A stretch of DNA of 64,000 nucleotides, from NCBI RefSeq assembly GCF_002261335.1, contig NZ_NEVL01000002.1, forward strand, positions 186,001-250,000, given 5' to 3'. Both the position numbers and the translations under genes were made by a program. The notes beneath the pieces are model-generated. The model made no database searches and had not been told where the DNA came from. It saw only the letters and a program-made list of their open reading frames with translations. The stretch is from Bordetella genomosp. 1. Its GTDB lineage: Bacteria; Pseudomonadota; Gammaproteobacteria; Burkholderiales; Burkholderiaceae_B. Positions 49,877 to 59,461 of the stretch are shown piece after piece; position 1 is the stretch's first letter; every line of letters starts with the position of its first letter.

Positions 49877-51091
49877 ATGCCGGCCGGGTTGCGCGTCTTT
49901 CTGTTCTTCTCGCTCGGCTACCTGATCTCGTATGTGTTCCGTGGCCTGAACATCGGCTTCGGACCCTACCTGACCAGTGAGCTGAGCCTGTCGGCGGCCG
50001 ACCTGGGCACGCTGACGAGCCTGTATTTCCTGGGCTTCGCGCTGATGCAGATCCCGGCCGGGCTGATGCTCGACACCTGGGGGCCGCGACGCGTCAACGC
50101 CACCATGCTGGTGGTGGCCGCGGTGGGCACGCTGGTCTATGGCATGTCGACCTCGCTCACCGGCCTGATGGTGGGCCGCCTGCTGATCGGCGCCGGCGTG
50201 TGCGTCTGTCTGGGCGCCACCTTCCAGGCGCTCGCCCACACCTTTGCGCTGGCGCGCCTGCCCGGCATCAACGGCCTCGTGATGGCGGTGGGCGGCCTGG
50301 GCGGGGTGCTGGTGGGCACGCCGCTGTCGGCGCTGCTCGAGCACACCACCTGGCGCATGGTCAGCATCGGCATGGCGGGCGCCACCCTCGTCGTGGCCAC
50401 GTTGATCTGGTTCGGCTCGCCGCGCGAGACCGGGCCGGCGCGCGCGCCGGTCACGCTCGCGAGCCAGTGGCGCGGCACCTGGACGCTGCTGACCTCGGCC
50501 CATTACTGGCGCCTCGCCTCCTTGCCCGTGATGACGGGCGGCGTGTTCTATGGCGTGCAATCGCTGTGGGTGCGGCCCTACCTGATCGAGGTGAACGGCC
50601 TGGACGCCGTGCCGGCCGCGTGGCTGGTGTCGCTGCTCGGCCTGGCGATGATGGCGGGCAACATCGGCCTGGGCCTGGCGGCCCGGCGGGTCGAGCGCAT
50701 GGGGCTGGGCCTCTACGGCTTCGGCGGGCTGTGCATGGTGCTGTTCCTGGTGTTCCAGCTGCTCATCATCCTGCGCGTGCCGCTGCCGCTGGCCGCGCTG
50801 TGGGCCGGCTACGGCATCTTCGGCTCGGCCAACATCCTGGTCTACGCGCTGTTGGCCGGGGAGTTTCCGCGCGAGCTGCTCGGGCGGGTGGCGTCCACCA
50901 CCAACCTGCTGATGTTCCTGATGATCTTCCTGTGCCAGATCGGCGTGGGCTGGGTCGTGGACCTCTGGCCCGGCATCATGGGCGGGTTCCGCGCGGACGC
51001 CCACATCGCCGCCTGGGTGCTGCTGCTGGCGGCGCAGGCGGGGGCGGCGGTCTGGTATTTCTGGCCGCGCAGGCGGGTCGCCCCGGCCTGA
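49877..51091 (+). CDS. MFS transporter
   Basis: 404 residues, 12 membrane helices. Family motif after helix 2 in PAGLMLDTWGPRRVNATML; LGYLISYVFRGLNIGFGPYL at the start is like the nitrate/organophosphate branch. Follows yaaA by seven bases. Substrate not determinable. Convergent with the FUSC gene at 51173; the 81-bp gap has an imperfect hairpin (ACAACGC at 51119 / GCGTTGT at 51140). Confidence 0.88.
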   Translation: MPAGLRVFLFFSLGYLISYVFRGLNIGFGPYLTSELSLSAADLGTLTSLYFLGFALMQIPAGLMLDTWGPRRVNATMLVVAAVGTLVYGMSTSLTGLMVGRLLIGAGVCVCLGATFQALAHTFALARLPGINGLVMAVGGLGGVLVGTPLSALLEHTTWRMVSIGMAGATLVVATLIWFGSPRETGPARAPVTLASQWRGTWTLLTSAHYWRLASLPVMTGGVFYGVQSLWVRPYLIEVNGLDAVPAAWLVSLLGLAMMAGNIGLGLAARRVERMGLGLYGFGGLCMVLFLVFQLLIILRVPLPLAALWAGYGIFGSANILVYALLAGEFPRELLGRVASTTNLLMFLMIFLCQIGVGWVVDLWPGIMGGFRADAHIAAWVLLLAAQAGAAVWYFWPRRRVAPA

Positions 51092-51172
51092 GCGGGGCGG
51101 CGCCGCCCGGCCGACGAAACAACGCCGCTGGCATCAGCTGCGTTGTCGTTTCTGGCCCGGCGCACGGCGGCC

Positions 51173-53380
51173 TCAGGCCGCGACCGCGCGGGGCCGGTGC
51201 TCGCCGGGGTCGGCCACGGCCAGCAGCTCCTGCCGGATCAGCGCGCTGGCGCGCAGCATCTGCTTGAGCGGATAGGCCAGCGTGGCGAGTTCGCCGGTGG
51301 TGTCGAACTGGCTCGGCAGGCTGGCCGGGTCGGCCGCCTCGGGATCGAGCTGCTGCACCATGCCGGCCAGCGCCTCGGCCATCGGGGCGGGCGTCTGCGG
51401 CAGGGTGGCGAGGATGGGCATGGCGGCGGTGATCTGCGAGGCCAGGATGTGATTCTGGATCAGCAGATTGTTGAACTCGGGCACGTTCACCTGGTGCGAG
51501 CGCGGCTCGCTCATCATGCGATAGAAGGCCTCGGCGAAGTTGCTGAACGCGATGTGCACGTTCTTGCGCGCGAGTCGCCAGTGCAGGTCGGCGTCGACCA
51601 CGGCCTGCGACTCCTCGGCCGCGCCCTGGTGCGCCTGCATCTCGGCCACGTAGGCCAGGCCGGCGCGCAGGTATTCGCGATTGGCACGCGAGGCCGCCTG
51701 GGCCAGCGGCTTCATGTAGCGCGCCTCCCACCACGGCAGGATGTAGCTGCACACCAGCGCCAGCACGCAGCCCAGCAGCGTGTCGAGCGCGCGTTCGCCG
51801 ATCACTTCGAGCGACACCGTGCCGGGCGCGACGAAGTGGAACACCAGCACCACGAACAGCGTGTTGAAGATCGCGCTGCCCATGTAGTTGAGCTGCACCA
51901 GGCTGTTGCCCATGATGCAGGCGCCGATCAGCACCGCGAACAGGATCTCCGGGCGGTCGGTGAGCGCAAACAGGCCGAGCGCCAGCGCACAGCCGATCAG
52001 CGTGCCGGTCAGGCGCCAGCCGTTGCGCTGCCGGGTGAGCGCGAAGCCGGGCTTCATGATGATGACGATGGTGAGCAGCACCCAGTAGCTGTGCGCCGCC
52101 AGGTTGTGCGACAGCCAGGTGCCGATCAGGCCCATGGCCGCGGCGGCCGCCAGCGTGACGCGCAGCGCGTAGCGGAAGTGCGGCGAATCGAAGCGCAGGT
52201 TGCTGGTGATCATGCCCAGCCGGACCTCCTGGCGCGACATGAAGCGCGTGAGCGACTTGTTGATGCGCAGCTCGCTGGTGGGCACCGCGTTGGGCTCCTG
52301 CGCGGTGTGGCCGGCGAGCTTGTCGACGATGCGCGCGGCGTTGCGCAGCCGGCGCAGCACCTGCACGATCAGCGCCAGCGTCTCGGGCTCGCGCTCGCCC
52401 AGCCCCTGCTGCTTGAGCTGCTCGATCTCGTATTCGATGGCGCGCAGCTCGGCCTTGGCGCTGCTGCGATACTGGGTCTGGCGGCCGCGCGACACGTCGA
52501 GCGCGATGCGGTTGAGCTCGAGCGACATCTTCACCAGCGCGTCGCGCATGAAGATCAGCGCATCGCTGCCGGCCAGCGCGCGGCGCAGCGCCGCGTAGTC
52601 GGTATGGGTGGCGACCAGCGTGTCGAGCATCTGCAGCATGTCGACGAACATGTTCCACAGCATCACCCGCTCGTCGTCGCGAAAGCCCTGGCCGCGGGGC
52701 AGGGCGCGCAGCACCAGGTCGCGCGCGGCCTGGTGGTTTTCGGTCATGAGCGACTGGCGCTGGATCAGCGTGCGGTACGCGTCGTCGAGGTCGGCGGTCT
52801 CGTCATAGAATGCGGCGCGCGCGGCCATGTAGTCGGCGGTGGAAAACAGCGCGACCGACATCGCCTGGCGCTCCTCGCGCAGCCAGAACACCCGGCGGAA
52901 CGTGAGCGAGAACAGCAGGTAGAACAGCGCGCCGCCGGCCGTGGCCAGCGAGTGGTACAGCACCTGGTCGGGCGGCAGCGGCGAATGCATGGTCAGCGTC
53001 ATCAGCAGCAGGCCGGCGAAGCCGATCAGGCCGCCGCGCTTGCCGAACACCGAAAACATCGAAAACAGGAAGCATTGGGCGATCACCACCAGCCACAGGA
53101 TCAGCGGGTAGGTCGAGGCCAGGCCGGTGAGGGTGACGGTGGCCGTGCCCAACAGGGCGCCGCCCAGCATTTCGTTGGTGCGGTGGCGTTGCGGCCCGCC
53201 GGGCTGGTCGATGATGGCCAGGCACTGGGCACCGAAGGTGGCGACCAGGCCGAGGTTGAACTGGCCGAAGATGCCGCCCAGGATGAGCACCGGCAGGAGC
53301 ATGCCGACGCCTTGCCGCACACCGCCGAAAAAGTAGTGGCTATAGAGAAAGCGGCGGATGCTGGCAATGCGCAGGTCCAT
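51173..53380 (-). CDS. FUSC/YccS-type inner-membrane protein
   Basis: 735 residues, two repeats of a six-helix membrane block (about 20-160 and 400-540), each followed by a cytoplasmic helical domain (about 165-390 and 545-735). Motifs: FGGVRQGVGMLLPVLILGGIFG, GALLGTATVTLTGLA, YWVLLTIVIIMKPGFALTRQRNGWRLTGTLIGC in pieces, RALDTLLGCVLALVCSYILPWWEARYM. Belongs to the aromatic-acid exporter/fusaric-acid resistance superfamily (YccS/YhfK). Possible efflux component, but no membrane-fusion partner gene is adjacent. Divergent from ilvI. Confidence 0.88.
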   Translation of the reverse strand: MDLRIASIRRFLYSHYFFGGVRQGVGMLLPVLILGGIFGQFNLGLVATFGAQCLAIIDQPGGPQRHRTNEMLGGALLGTATVTLTGLASTYPLILWLVVIAQCFLFSMFSVFGKRGGLIGFAGLLLMTLTMHSPLPPDQVLYHSLATAGGALFYLLFSLTFRRVFWLREERQAMSVALFSTADYMAARAAFYDETADLDDAYRTLIQRQSLMTENHQAARDLVLRALPRGQGFRDDERVMLWNMFVDMLQMLDTLVATHTDYAALRRALAGSDALIFMRDALVKMSLELNRIALDVSRGRQTQYRSSAKAELRAIEYEIEQLKQQGLGEREPETLALIVQVLRRLRNAARIVDKLAGHTAQEPNAVPTSELRINKSLTRFMSRQEVRLGMITSNLRFDSPHFRYALRVTLAAAAAMGLIGTWLSHNLAAHSYWVLLTIVIIMKPGFALTRQRNGWRLTGTLIGCALALGLFALTDRPEILFAVLIGACIMGNSLVQLNYMGSAIFNTLFVVLVFHFVAPGTVSLEVIGERALDTLLGCVLALVCSYILPWWEARYMKPLAQAASRANREYLRAGLAYVAEMQAHQGAAEESQAVVDADLHWRLARKNVHIAFSNFAEAFYRMMSEPRSHQVNVPEFNNLLIQNHILASQITAAMPILATLPQTPAPMAEALAGMVQQLDPEAADPASLPSQFDTTGELATLAYPLKQMLRASALIRQELLAVADPGEHRPRAVAA

Positions 53381-53727
53381 GGGGGAAACGCGAGAAAGGC
53401 TGGTAATACCGGCAGTATAGAGAGGCTGAGGCGCTTAGGGGGCCAGATCGTGTGTGTCGGATTGTGGCGCCATACCGACAGGTTCGATTTGCTCGCTTTG
53501 CCGCAACGCGGTAAATTCGCTCCTCTTGCGCCGGTCTGCCTATCCGATACCGGCGCGCGGGCGAGCAAGATCCGGGCCACCTTCCGCGGTCTGCTGCGCC
53601 AGTAACACCTGCTGTTGGCCGCGCCACAAGCGTGAGTTGCCAAGGCTTCCATTTCGACCTCCAGCGTCCCCTTGGGCGTTTGCACTGCGTCTCTGACGAG
53701 CGTGTGCCGGGTCGGCAAGGTGTCCGG

Positions 53728-53823
53728 GTGGCGTGGCTCCGTGAGCCGCTAAGCGCCGGATGTGTTGTCGTAACCGGTTCGGGTTCTGATCGCTGCCGTA
53801 TCCGGGCAAGCGGTAATCAGTGA
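53728..53823 (+). other. Possible 31-codon leader peptide with Val-Val-Val before ilvI
   Basis: GTG 53728 with AAGG seven bases upstream opens a 31-codon frame that reads through GTT-GTC-GTA (53764-53772) and stops at 53823, 30 bases before ilvI. A stem-loop (CTGATCGCTGCC with GGCAAGCGGTAATCAG, 53786-53820) begins 13 bases after the valine codons. This is the geometry of a translation-coupled attenuator, but no T-run terminator is present. The remaining gap 53381-53727 shows no gene. Confidence 0.25.
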
Positions 53824-53853
53824 GGCAGGGCCGGTACTGAAAGGAATGACAAC

Positions 53854-55569
53854 ATGGAAATGAATGGCGCCGATATCGTCGTGCGCTGCCTGGCCGATGA
53901 GGGCGTGGAACACGTCTTTGGCTATCCTGGCGGCGCGGTGCTCTACATCTACGACGCAATCTTCAAGCAAGACAAATTCCAGCACATCCTGGTTCGTCAC
54001 GAGCAAGCTGCCGTGCACGCCGCCGATGCCTACTCGCGCGCGTCGCAGAAGGTCGGCGTCTGCATCGTCACCAGCGGCCCGGGCGTGACCAATGCCGTCA
54101 CCGGCATCGCCACCGCCTACATGGACTCCATTCCGATGGTGATCATCAGCGGTCAGGTGCCCACGGCAGCGATCGGCGAAGACGCCTTCCAGGAGTGCGA
54201 CACCGTCGGCATCACGCGTCCCTGCGTCAAGCACAACTTCCTCGTGCGCGACGTGAAGGACCTGGCCGAGACCATGCGCCGCGCGTTCTACATCGCGCGC
54301 ACGGGCCGTCCGGGCCCGGTGCTGGTCGACATCCCCAAGGACATCACGGTCGCGCAATGCAAGTACACCCCGCCCAAGGGTGAGATCTCGCTGCGCTCGT
54401 ATGCGCCGGTGGTGAAGGGGCATCAAGGCCAGATCAAGAAGGCCGTGCAGATGCTGCTGGCCGCCGAACGCCCGATGATCTACTCGGGCGGCGGCGTGAT
54501 CCTCTCCGACGCCTCGGACGAGCTGCGCGCCTTTGCCGACGTGCTGGGCGCGCCCGTCACGAACACGCTGATGGGCCTGGGCGCCATGCCCGCCAGCGAC
54601 CGGCAGTTCGTCGGCATGCCCGGCATGCACGGCACCTACGAAGCCAACATGGCGATGCAGCACTGCGACGTGCTGCTGGCCATCGGCGCGCGTTTCGACG
54701 ACCGCGTGATCGGCAATCCCAAGCACTTCGCGCAGAACGCGCGCAAGATCATCCACATCGACATCGACCCCTCGTCGATCTCGAAGCGGGTGCGCGTGGA
54801 CGTGCCGATCGTGGGCAACGTGAAAGACGTGCTCGCCGACCTCACCGCGCAATACAAGGCCGCGCGCGCCGAGACCAAGCCCGCTTCGATCGAGAAGTGG
54901 TGGCAGCAGGTCGAGACCTGGCGTGGCCGCGAGTGCCTGAAATACACGGGCTCCGACGAGGTCATCAAGCCGCAGTTCGTGGTCGAGAAGCTCTGGGAAG
55001 TGACGGGCGGCGACGCCTTCGTCACCTCCGACGTGGGCCAGCACCAGATGTGGGCCGCGCAGTACTACCGCTTCGACAAGCCGCGTCGCTGGATCAACTC
55101 CGGCGGCCTGGGCACCATGGGGGTGGGCCTGCCCTACGCCATGGGCGTGCAGATGGCCAATCCGGGCACCGACATCGCCGTGATCACCGGCGAAGCGTCG
55201 ATCCAGATGAACATCCAGGAGCTGTCGACCTGCCAGCAATACCACCTGACGCCGAAGATCGTGTGCCTGAACAACCGGTTCCTGGGCATGGTGCGGCAAT
55301 GGCAGCAGATCGACTACGGCTCGCGCTATTCCGAGTCGTACATGGATTCGCTGCCCGACTTCGTCAAGGTGGCCGAGGCCTATGGCCACGTGGGCCTGCG
55401 CATCGAGCGCCCGGCCGACGTCGAGCCGGCGCTGCGCGAAGCATTCAAGAAGCACAAGGATCGTCTGGTCTTCCTGGACTTCATCACCGACCGCACCGAA
55501 AACGTGTGGCCGATGGTCAAGGCCGGCCGCGGCCTGACCGAGATGCTGCTCGGTTCCGAGGATCTGTAA
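53854..55569 (+). CDS. ilvI: Acetolactate synthase large subunit
   Basis: 571 residues, ThDP-dependent. Catalytic Glu50 in LVRHEQAAVHAADAYSRA; FAD-region and central domain; C-terminal ThDP site QHQMWAAQYY, SGGLGTMGVGLPYAMG, and VITGEASIQMNIQELSTC followed by LNNRFLGMVRQWQ. The metal-binding motif reads G-E-A rather than the classical G-D-G, a variant I associate with betaproteobacterial enzymes. First step of valine, leucine and isoleucine synthesis. ATG 53854 with AAGGA upstream; first gene of ilvIHC. Confidence 0.96.
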   Translation: MEMNGADIVVRCLADEGVEHVFGYPGGAVLYIYDAIFKQDKFQHILVRHEQAAVHAADAYSRASQKVGVCIVTSGPGVTNAVTGIATAYMDSIPMVIISGQVPTAAIGEDAFQECDTVGITRPCVKHNFLVRDVKDLAETMRRAFYIARTGRPGPVLVDIPKDITVAQCKYTPPKGEISLRSYAPVVKGHQGQIKKAVQMLLAAERPMIYSGGGVILSDASDELRAFADVLGAPVTNTLMGLGAMPASDRQFVGMPGMHGTYEANMAMQHCDVLLAIGARFDDRVIGNPKHFAQNARKIIHIDIDPSSISKRVRVDVPIVGNVKDVLADLTAQYKAARAETKPASIEKWWQQVETWRGRECLKYTGSDEVIKPQFVVEKLWEVTGGDAFVTSDVGQHQMWAAQYYRFDKPRRWINSGGLGTMGVGLPYAMGVQMANPGTDIAVITGEASIQMNIQELSTCQQYHLTPKIVCLNNRFLGMVRQWQQIDYGSRYSESYMDSLPDFVKVAEAYGHVGLRIERPADVEPALREAFKKHKDRLVFLDFITDRTENVWPMVKAGRGLTEMLLGSEDL

Positions 55570-55579
55570 GGAGGCCACC

Positions 55580-56071
55580 ATGAAGCATGTGATTTCGGTT
55601 CTCATGGAGAACGAACCCGGCGCGCTGTCGCGCGTGGTCGGCCTGTTCTCCGCCCGCGGCTACAACATCGAGACGCTGACCGTGGCGCCCACCGAAGACG
55701 CGACCCTGTCGCGCCTGACGGTCGTCACCGTGGGGTCGGACGAGGTGATCGAGCAGATCACCAAGCACCTGAACCGCCTGGTCGACGTGGTCAAGGTGGT
55801 GGACCTCACCGAAGGCGCGCACATCGAGCGCGAGCTGATGCTCATCAAGGTGCGCGCGGTCGGCAAGGAACGCGAAGAAATGAAGCGGATGGCGGATATC
55901 TTCCGCGGCCGCATCATCGACGTGACGGACAAGTCGTATACGATCGAACTGACCGGCGACCAGGATAAAGTCCAGGCATTCATCGACGCCCTGGACCGCA
56001 GCGCCATCCTCGAAACCGTCCGTACCGGGGTTTCCGGCATCGGCCGCGGCGAACGGATCCTGAAGCTCTGA
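55580..56071 (+). CDS. ilvH: Acetolactate synthase small (regulatory) subunit
   Basis: 163 residues. N-terminal ACT domain (HVISVLMENEPGALSRVVGLFSARGYNIETLTVAPTEDATLSRLT in consecutive strands) that binds valine for feedback inhibition, and a C-terminal domain that activates the large subunit (SYTIELTGDQDKVQAFIDAL). ATG 55580, ten bases after ilvI, with a strong AAGGAGG. Confidence 0.97.
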   Translation: MKHVISVLMENEPGALSRVVGLFSARGYNIETLTVAPTEDATLSRLTVVTVGSDEVIEQITKHLNRLVDVVKVVDLTEGAHIERELMLIKVRAVGKEREEMKRMADIFRGRIIDVTDKSYTIELTGDQDKVQAFIDALDRSAILETVRTGVSGIGRGERILKL

Positions 56072-56124
56072 ACGGCGCGACCCGCCGTAGCATCACCCAA
56101 TTTGTTTGAATTCAACGTATCTAG

Positions 56125-57165
<1,041 letters not shown>

Positions 57166-57223
57166 TGCGTGGCCGCGCCGGGTCCGCCCGGCGCGCCCGC
57201 CTCACGGGCGCAGGCCCGGATCA

Positions 57224-57256
57224 CGGCATCTCCGCGTGTGCGGAGATGCCGTTTTT
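57224..57256 (+). terminator. Intrinsic terminator of ilvIHC
   Basis: Twelve-bp perfect stem (CGGCATCTCCGC / GCGGAGATGCCG), GTGT loop and five T. Confidence 0.95.
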
Positions 57257-57352
57257 GCTTGTGTGCCCAGGAATGGCGCTTGCTGCCAACGCAAGCGGGG
57301 CCATATGAGTTAACCTTTCGACATACGCCGCTCGCGGGACATACCTATACCT

Positions 57353-58129
57353 ATGCCGAATTTCTCCATGCGCGATTCCGAGAATCGCCATCGCAGCATC
57401 TACCTGCTGCCCAATGCCTTCACCACCGCCGCGCTGTTCGCGGGCTTCTACTCCGTGGTGCAGGCGATGAACGACCGTTTCGAGACGGCCGCCATCGCCA
57501 TCTTCGTGGCCATGGTGCTCGATGGCATGGATGGCCGCGTCGCGCGCCTCACCAACACCCAGTCGGCCTTCGGCGAGCAATACGATTCGCTGTCCGACAT
57601 GACCTCGTTCGGCGTGGCGCCGGCGCTGGTTGCCTATGAATGGATCCTGCAGGACCTGGGGCGCTGGGGCTGGCTGGCGGCCTTCGTCTACGTGGCCGGC
57701 GCGGCCCTGCGCCTGGCGCGGTTCAACACCAACATCGGCGTGGTCGACAAGCGCTTCTTCCAGGGGCTGCCCAGTCCGGCCGCGGCCGCGCTGGTGGCGG
57801 GCTTCGTCTGGCTCGCGATCGACAACAAACTGCCGATCCACGACAGCGTGATGGCGTGGGTGGCGTTCGTGCTCACGATGTACGCCGGCATCTCGATGGT
57901 GAGCAACGCGCCGTTCTTCAGCGGCAAGAGCTTTGCGCTGGGCCGCAGCGTGCCGTTCTGGGGCATCCTGGTCGTGGTCGCGGTGTTCGTCTTCGTCTCC
58001 AGCGATCCCCCGGTGGTGCTGTTCGGCCTGTTCGTGCTGTACGGCCTGTCGGGCTGGTTCGTGTGGGCCTGGCGCTGGAACCGCGCGCGCCGCTTCCTGC
58101 AGCGCCGCGCCGGTGGCCATCACGAGTGA
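57353..58129 (+). CDS. pssA: CDP-diacylglycerol--serine O-phosphatidyltransferase
   Basis: 258 residues, membrane-bound (type II) enzyme with about eight helices. The CDP-alcohol phosphotransferase signature is intact in DGMDGRVARLTNTQSAFGEQ-YDSLSD (DG-x2-AR-x8-G-x3-D-x3-D). Makes phosphatidylserine for phosphatidylethanolamine synthesis. ATG 57353 has only a weak GGGAC upstream. ilvC followed by pssA is a recurring order in Burkholderiales. Confidence 0.95.
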   Translation: MPNFSMRDSENRHRSIYLLPNAFTTAALFAGFYSVVQAMNDRFETAAIAIFVAMVLDGMDGRVARLTNTQSAFGEQYDSLSDMTSFGVAPALVAYEWILQDLGRWGWLAAFVYVAGAALRLARFNTNIGVVDKRFFQGLPSPAAAALVAGFVWLAIDNKLPIHDSVMAWVAFVLTMYAGISMVSNAPFFSGKSFALGRSVPFWGILVVVAVFVFVSSDPPVVLFGLFVLYGLSGWFVWAWRWNRARRFLQRRAGGHHE

Positions 58130-58153
58130 TGGCGCCACGCTCCTGAACGCAGA

Positions 58154-58182
58154 ACGGGCCGCTCGCGCGGCCCGTTTCTTTT
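58154..58182 (+). terminator. Intrinsic terminator of pssA
   Basis: Nine-bp perfect stem (ACGGGCCGC / GCGGCCCGT), TCGC loop, then a run of T broken by one C (TTTCTTTT). Confidence 0.88.
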
Positions 58183-58189
58183 GCCGTGC

Positions 58190-58711
58190 TCAGCGATTGA
58201 AGCGGAAGTCTTCGTCGTACATCGGGTCGGGGCCCGGGTGAAAGCGCGTGACCTGGCGGCCGTCGGCGCCCAGGTACACATACATCACCGAATTCCAGGC
58301 GTCGGCCTCGCGGTAGCGGTAGGCCCACACCACCTGGCGCGCGCTGCCCCAGCCGGCTTCGGAAATCTCGGCGGGCGGGCCGAACTCGCAGCGCACCTGC
58401 TCGGCGCTCCACGTGCCCTCGGCGAGCAGGCGGAAGTGTTCGTCGCGCAGGATCGACACCACCGGGCCGACGCGGCCGTCGGGCGTGACGTTGGTGCCCC
58501 AGGCGTACTGGCCCATCGGCTGCTGCGTCCAGATCACGCGGCGGCCGCCGTCGGGGCGGTCACAGAAGAAATTCGGGCGGCCCCACTTGGCCTCGACGTC
58601 GGCCAGCGGGGTGCCGGGGGCGGTCTGGCTCAGGTTGGCGCAGGCCGCGAGCGCGCCGGCCACGCTCAGGGCGGCGGCGGTGCGCATCAGAATGCGTGAA
58701 ATTGGGGACAC
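58190..58711 (-). CDS. Lipoprotein with two BamE/SmpA-like repeats
   Basis: 173 residues. Start GTG 58711, fixed by a perfect AAGGAG six bases upstream. Signal peptide with lipobox LAAC (LSVAGALAACAN), Asn at +2. Two similar halves follow: GTPLADVEAKWGRPNFF...RRVIWTQQP...GTNVTPDGRV and GTWSAEQVRCEFGPPAEI...RQVVWAYRY...MYVYLGADGRQV, each like the small BamE fold (helix with F/WG-x-P, then three strands). Likely an envelope-assembly or stress lipoprotein; no specific role known to me. Confidence 0.8.
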   Translation of the reverse strand: MSPISRILMRTAAALSVAGALAACANLSQTAPGTPLADVEAKWGRPNFFCDRPDGGRRVIWTQQPMGQYAWGTNVTPDGRVGPVVSILRDEHFRLLAEGTWSAEQVRCEFGPPAEISEAGWGSARQVVWAYRYREADAWNSVMYVYLGADGRQVTRFHPGPDPMYDEDFRFNR

Positions 58712-58841
58712 GACGATCTCCTTACGACGGGTGTAGCGGATGGCATTGGGGGCCGGAAGAGCCGGGGCCGGCCGCCGGCAGGGCGGGGCAGCGCACGGAG
58801 TCGGTCCGACAGAAGACGCCCGGCCAGTTTACCGAATCGGC

Positions 58842-59101
58842 TATAATTGCTGACGCTTTGCATGAAGAGCCGGGTGAGTGCCCGGCTTTATTTGTGTGGA
58901 GACGGTTGTACCGAAACCCCCGCGCAGCCTGGAGCTGCCAGCAATATCAAGGGGTTACGGGCAGTCGTGCATGCCGCCAGCCGGGTTGTCGTAATGCCCG
59001 GCACGGGCCGGAGAGCATCCCGGCAGGCAAGCCAAGAACACCATTTTTCAAACCCACGTCCGGGCGCCTCGGCCCTGACGCATGTCCGTAGAGGTCATCA
59101 A
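58842..59101 (+). promoter_or_regulatory. rpsO promoter and long structured leader
   Basis: A consensus -10 TATAAT at 58842-58847 begins a leader of about 250 bases to rpsO. A hairpin near the 5' end (AGCCGGG 58868-58874 / CCCGGCT 58881-58887, then TTTATTTG) looks like a weak attenuator. The following region is rich in short complementary G/C blocks. In E. coli the S15 protein represses its own translation through the rpsO leader; a similar role is possible here. The rest of the gap back to 58712 shows no gene. Confidence 0.5.
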
Positions 59102-59371
59102 ATGTCTGTAGCTGACATCAAGAAATCCGAAATCGTCGCGCAATTCCAACGCGCTCAAGGCGATACCGGCTCCCCCGAAGTTCAGGTGGCTCTGCTCACC
59201 GCCCGCATCAACGAACTGACCGGTCACTTCAAGGCCCACATGAAGGACCACCACTCGCGCCGCGGTCTGCTGCGCATGGTCAGCCGTCGTCGCAAACTGC
59301 TCGACTACCTCAAGGGCCGCAATCCCGATTCGTACCGCGCTCTGATCGAAAAACTCGGTCTGCGCAAGTGA
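59102..59371 (+). CDS. rpsO: Ribosomal protein S15
   Basis: 89 residues, the standard length: [79 protein letters not shown]. Primary 16S rRNA binder in the small subunit. Start follows AGAGGTCATCAA. Followed by a terminator and pnp, the classical rpsO-pnp order. Confidence 0.98.
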   Translation: MSVADIKKSEIVAQFQRAQGDTGSPEVQVALLTARINELTGHFKAHMKDHHSRRGLLRMVSRRRKLLDYLKGRNPDSYRALIEKLGLRK

Positions 59372-59397
59372 TCGACGGGGCTGGCTCCCCATGACGC

Positions 59398-59440
59398 AAC
59401 CGTGGCCGCTGCGACTTCGTCGCGACGGCCACGGTTTTTT
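59398..59440 (+). terminator. rpsO-pnp intergenic hairpin/terminator
   Basis: Eleven-bp stem (AACCGTGGCCG / CGGCCACGGTT) enclosing an inner GCGAC/GTCGC stem, then six T. In E. coli the equivalent hairpin is a partial terminator and the pnp leader hairpin is cut by RNase III for autoregulation; the position fits both roles. Confidence 0.85.
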
Positions 59441-59461
59441 CATTTGTAAGGAACAATCGTC

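Noticed and set aside
51119-51146. Terminator between the MFS and FUSC genes
   Set aside because: The stem is short with a large loop and no T run; not convincing.
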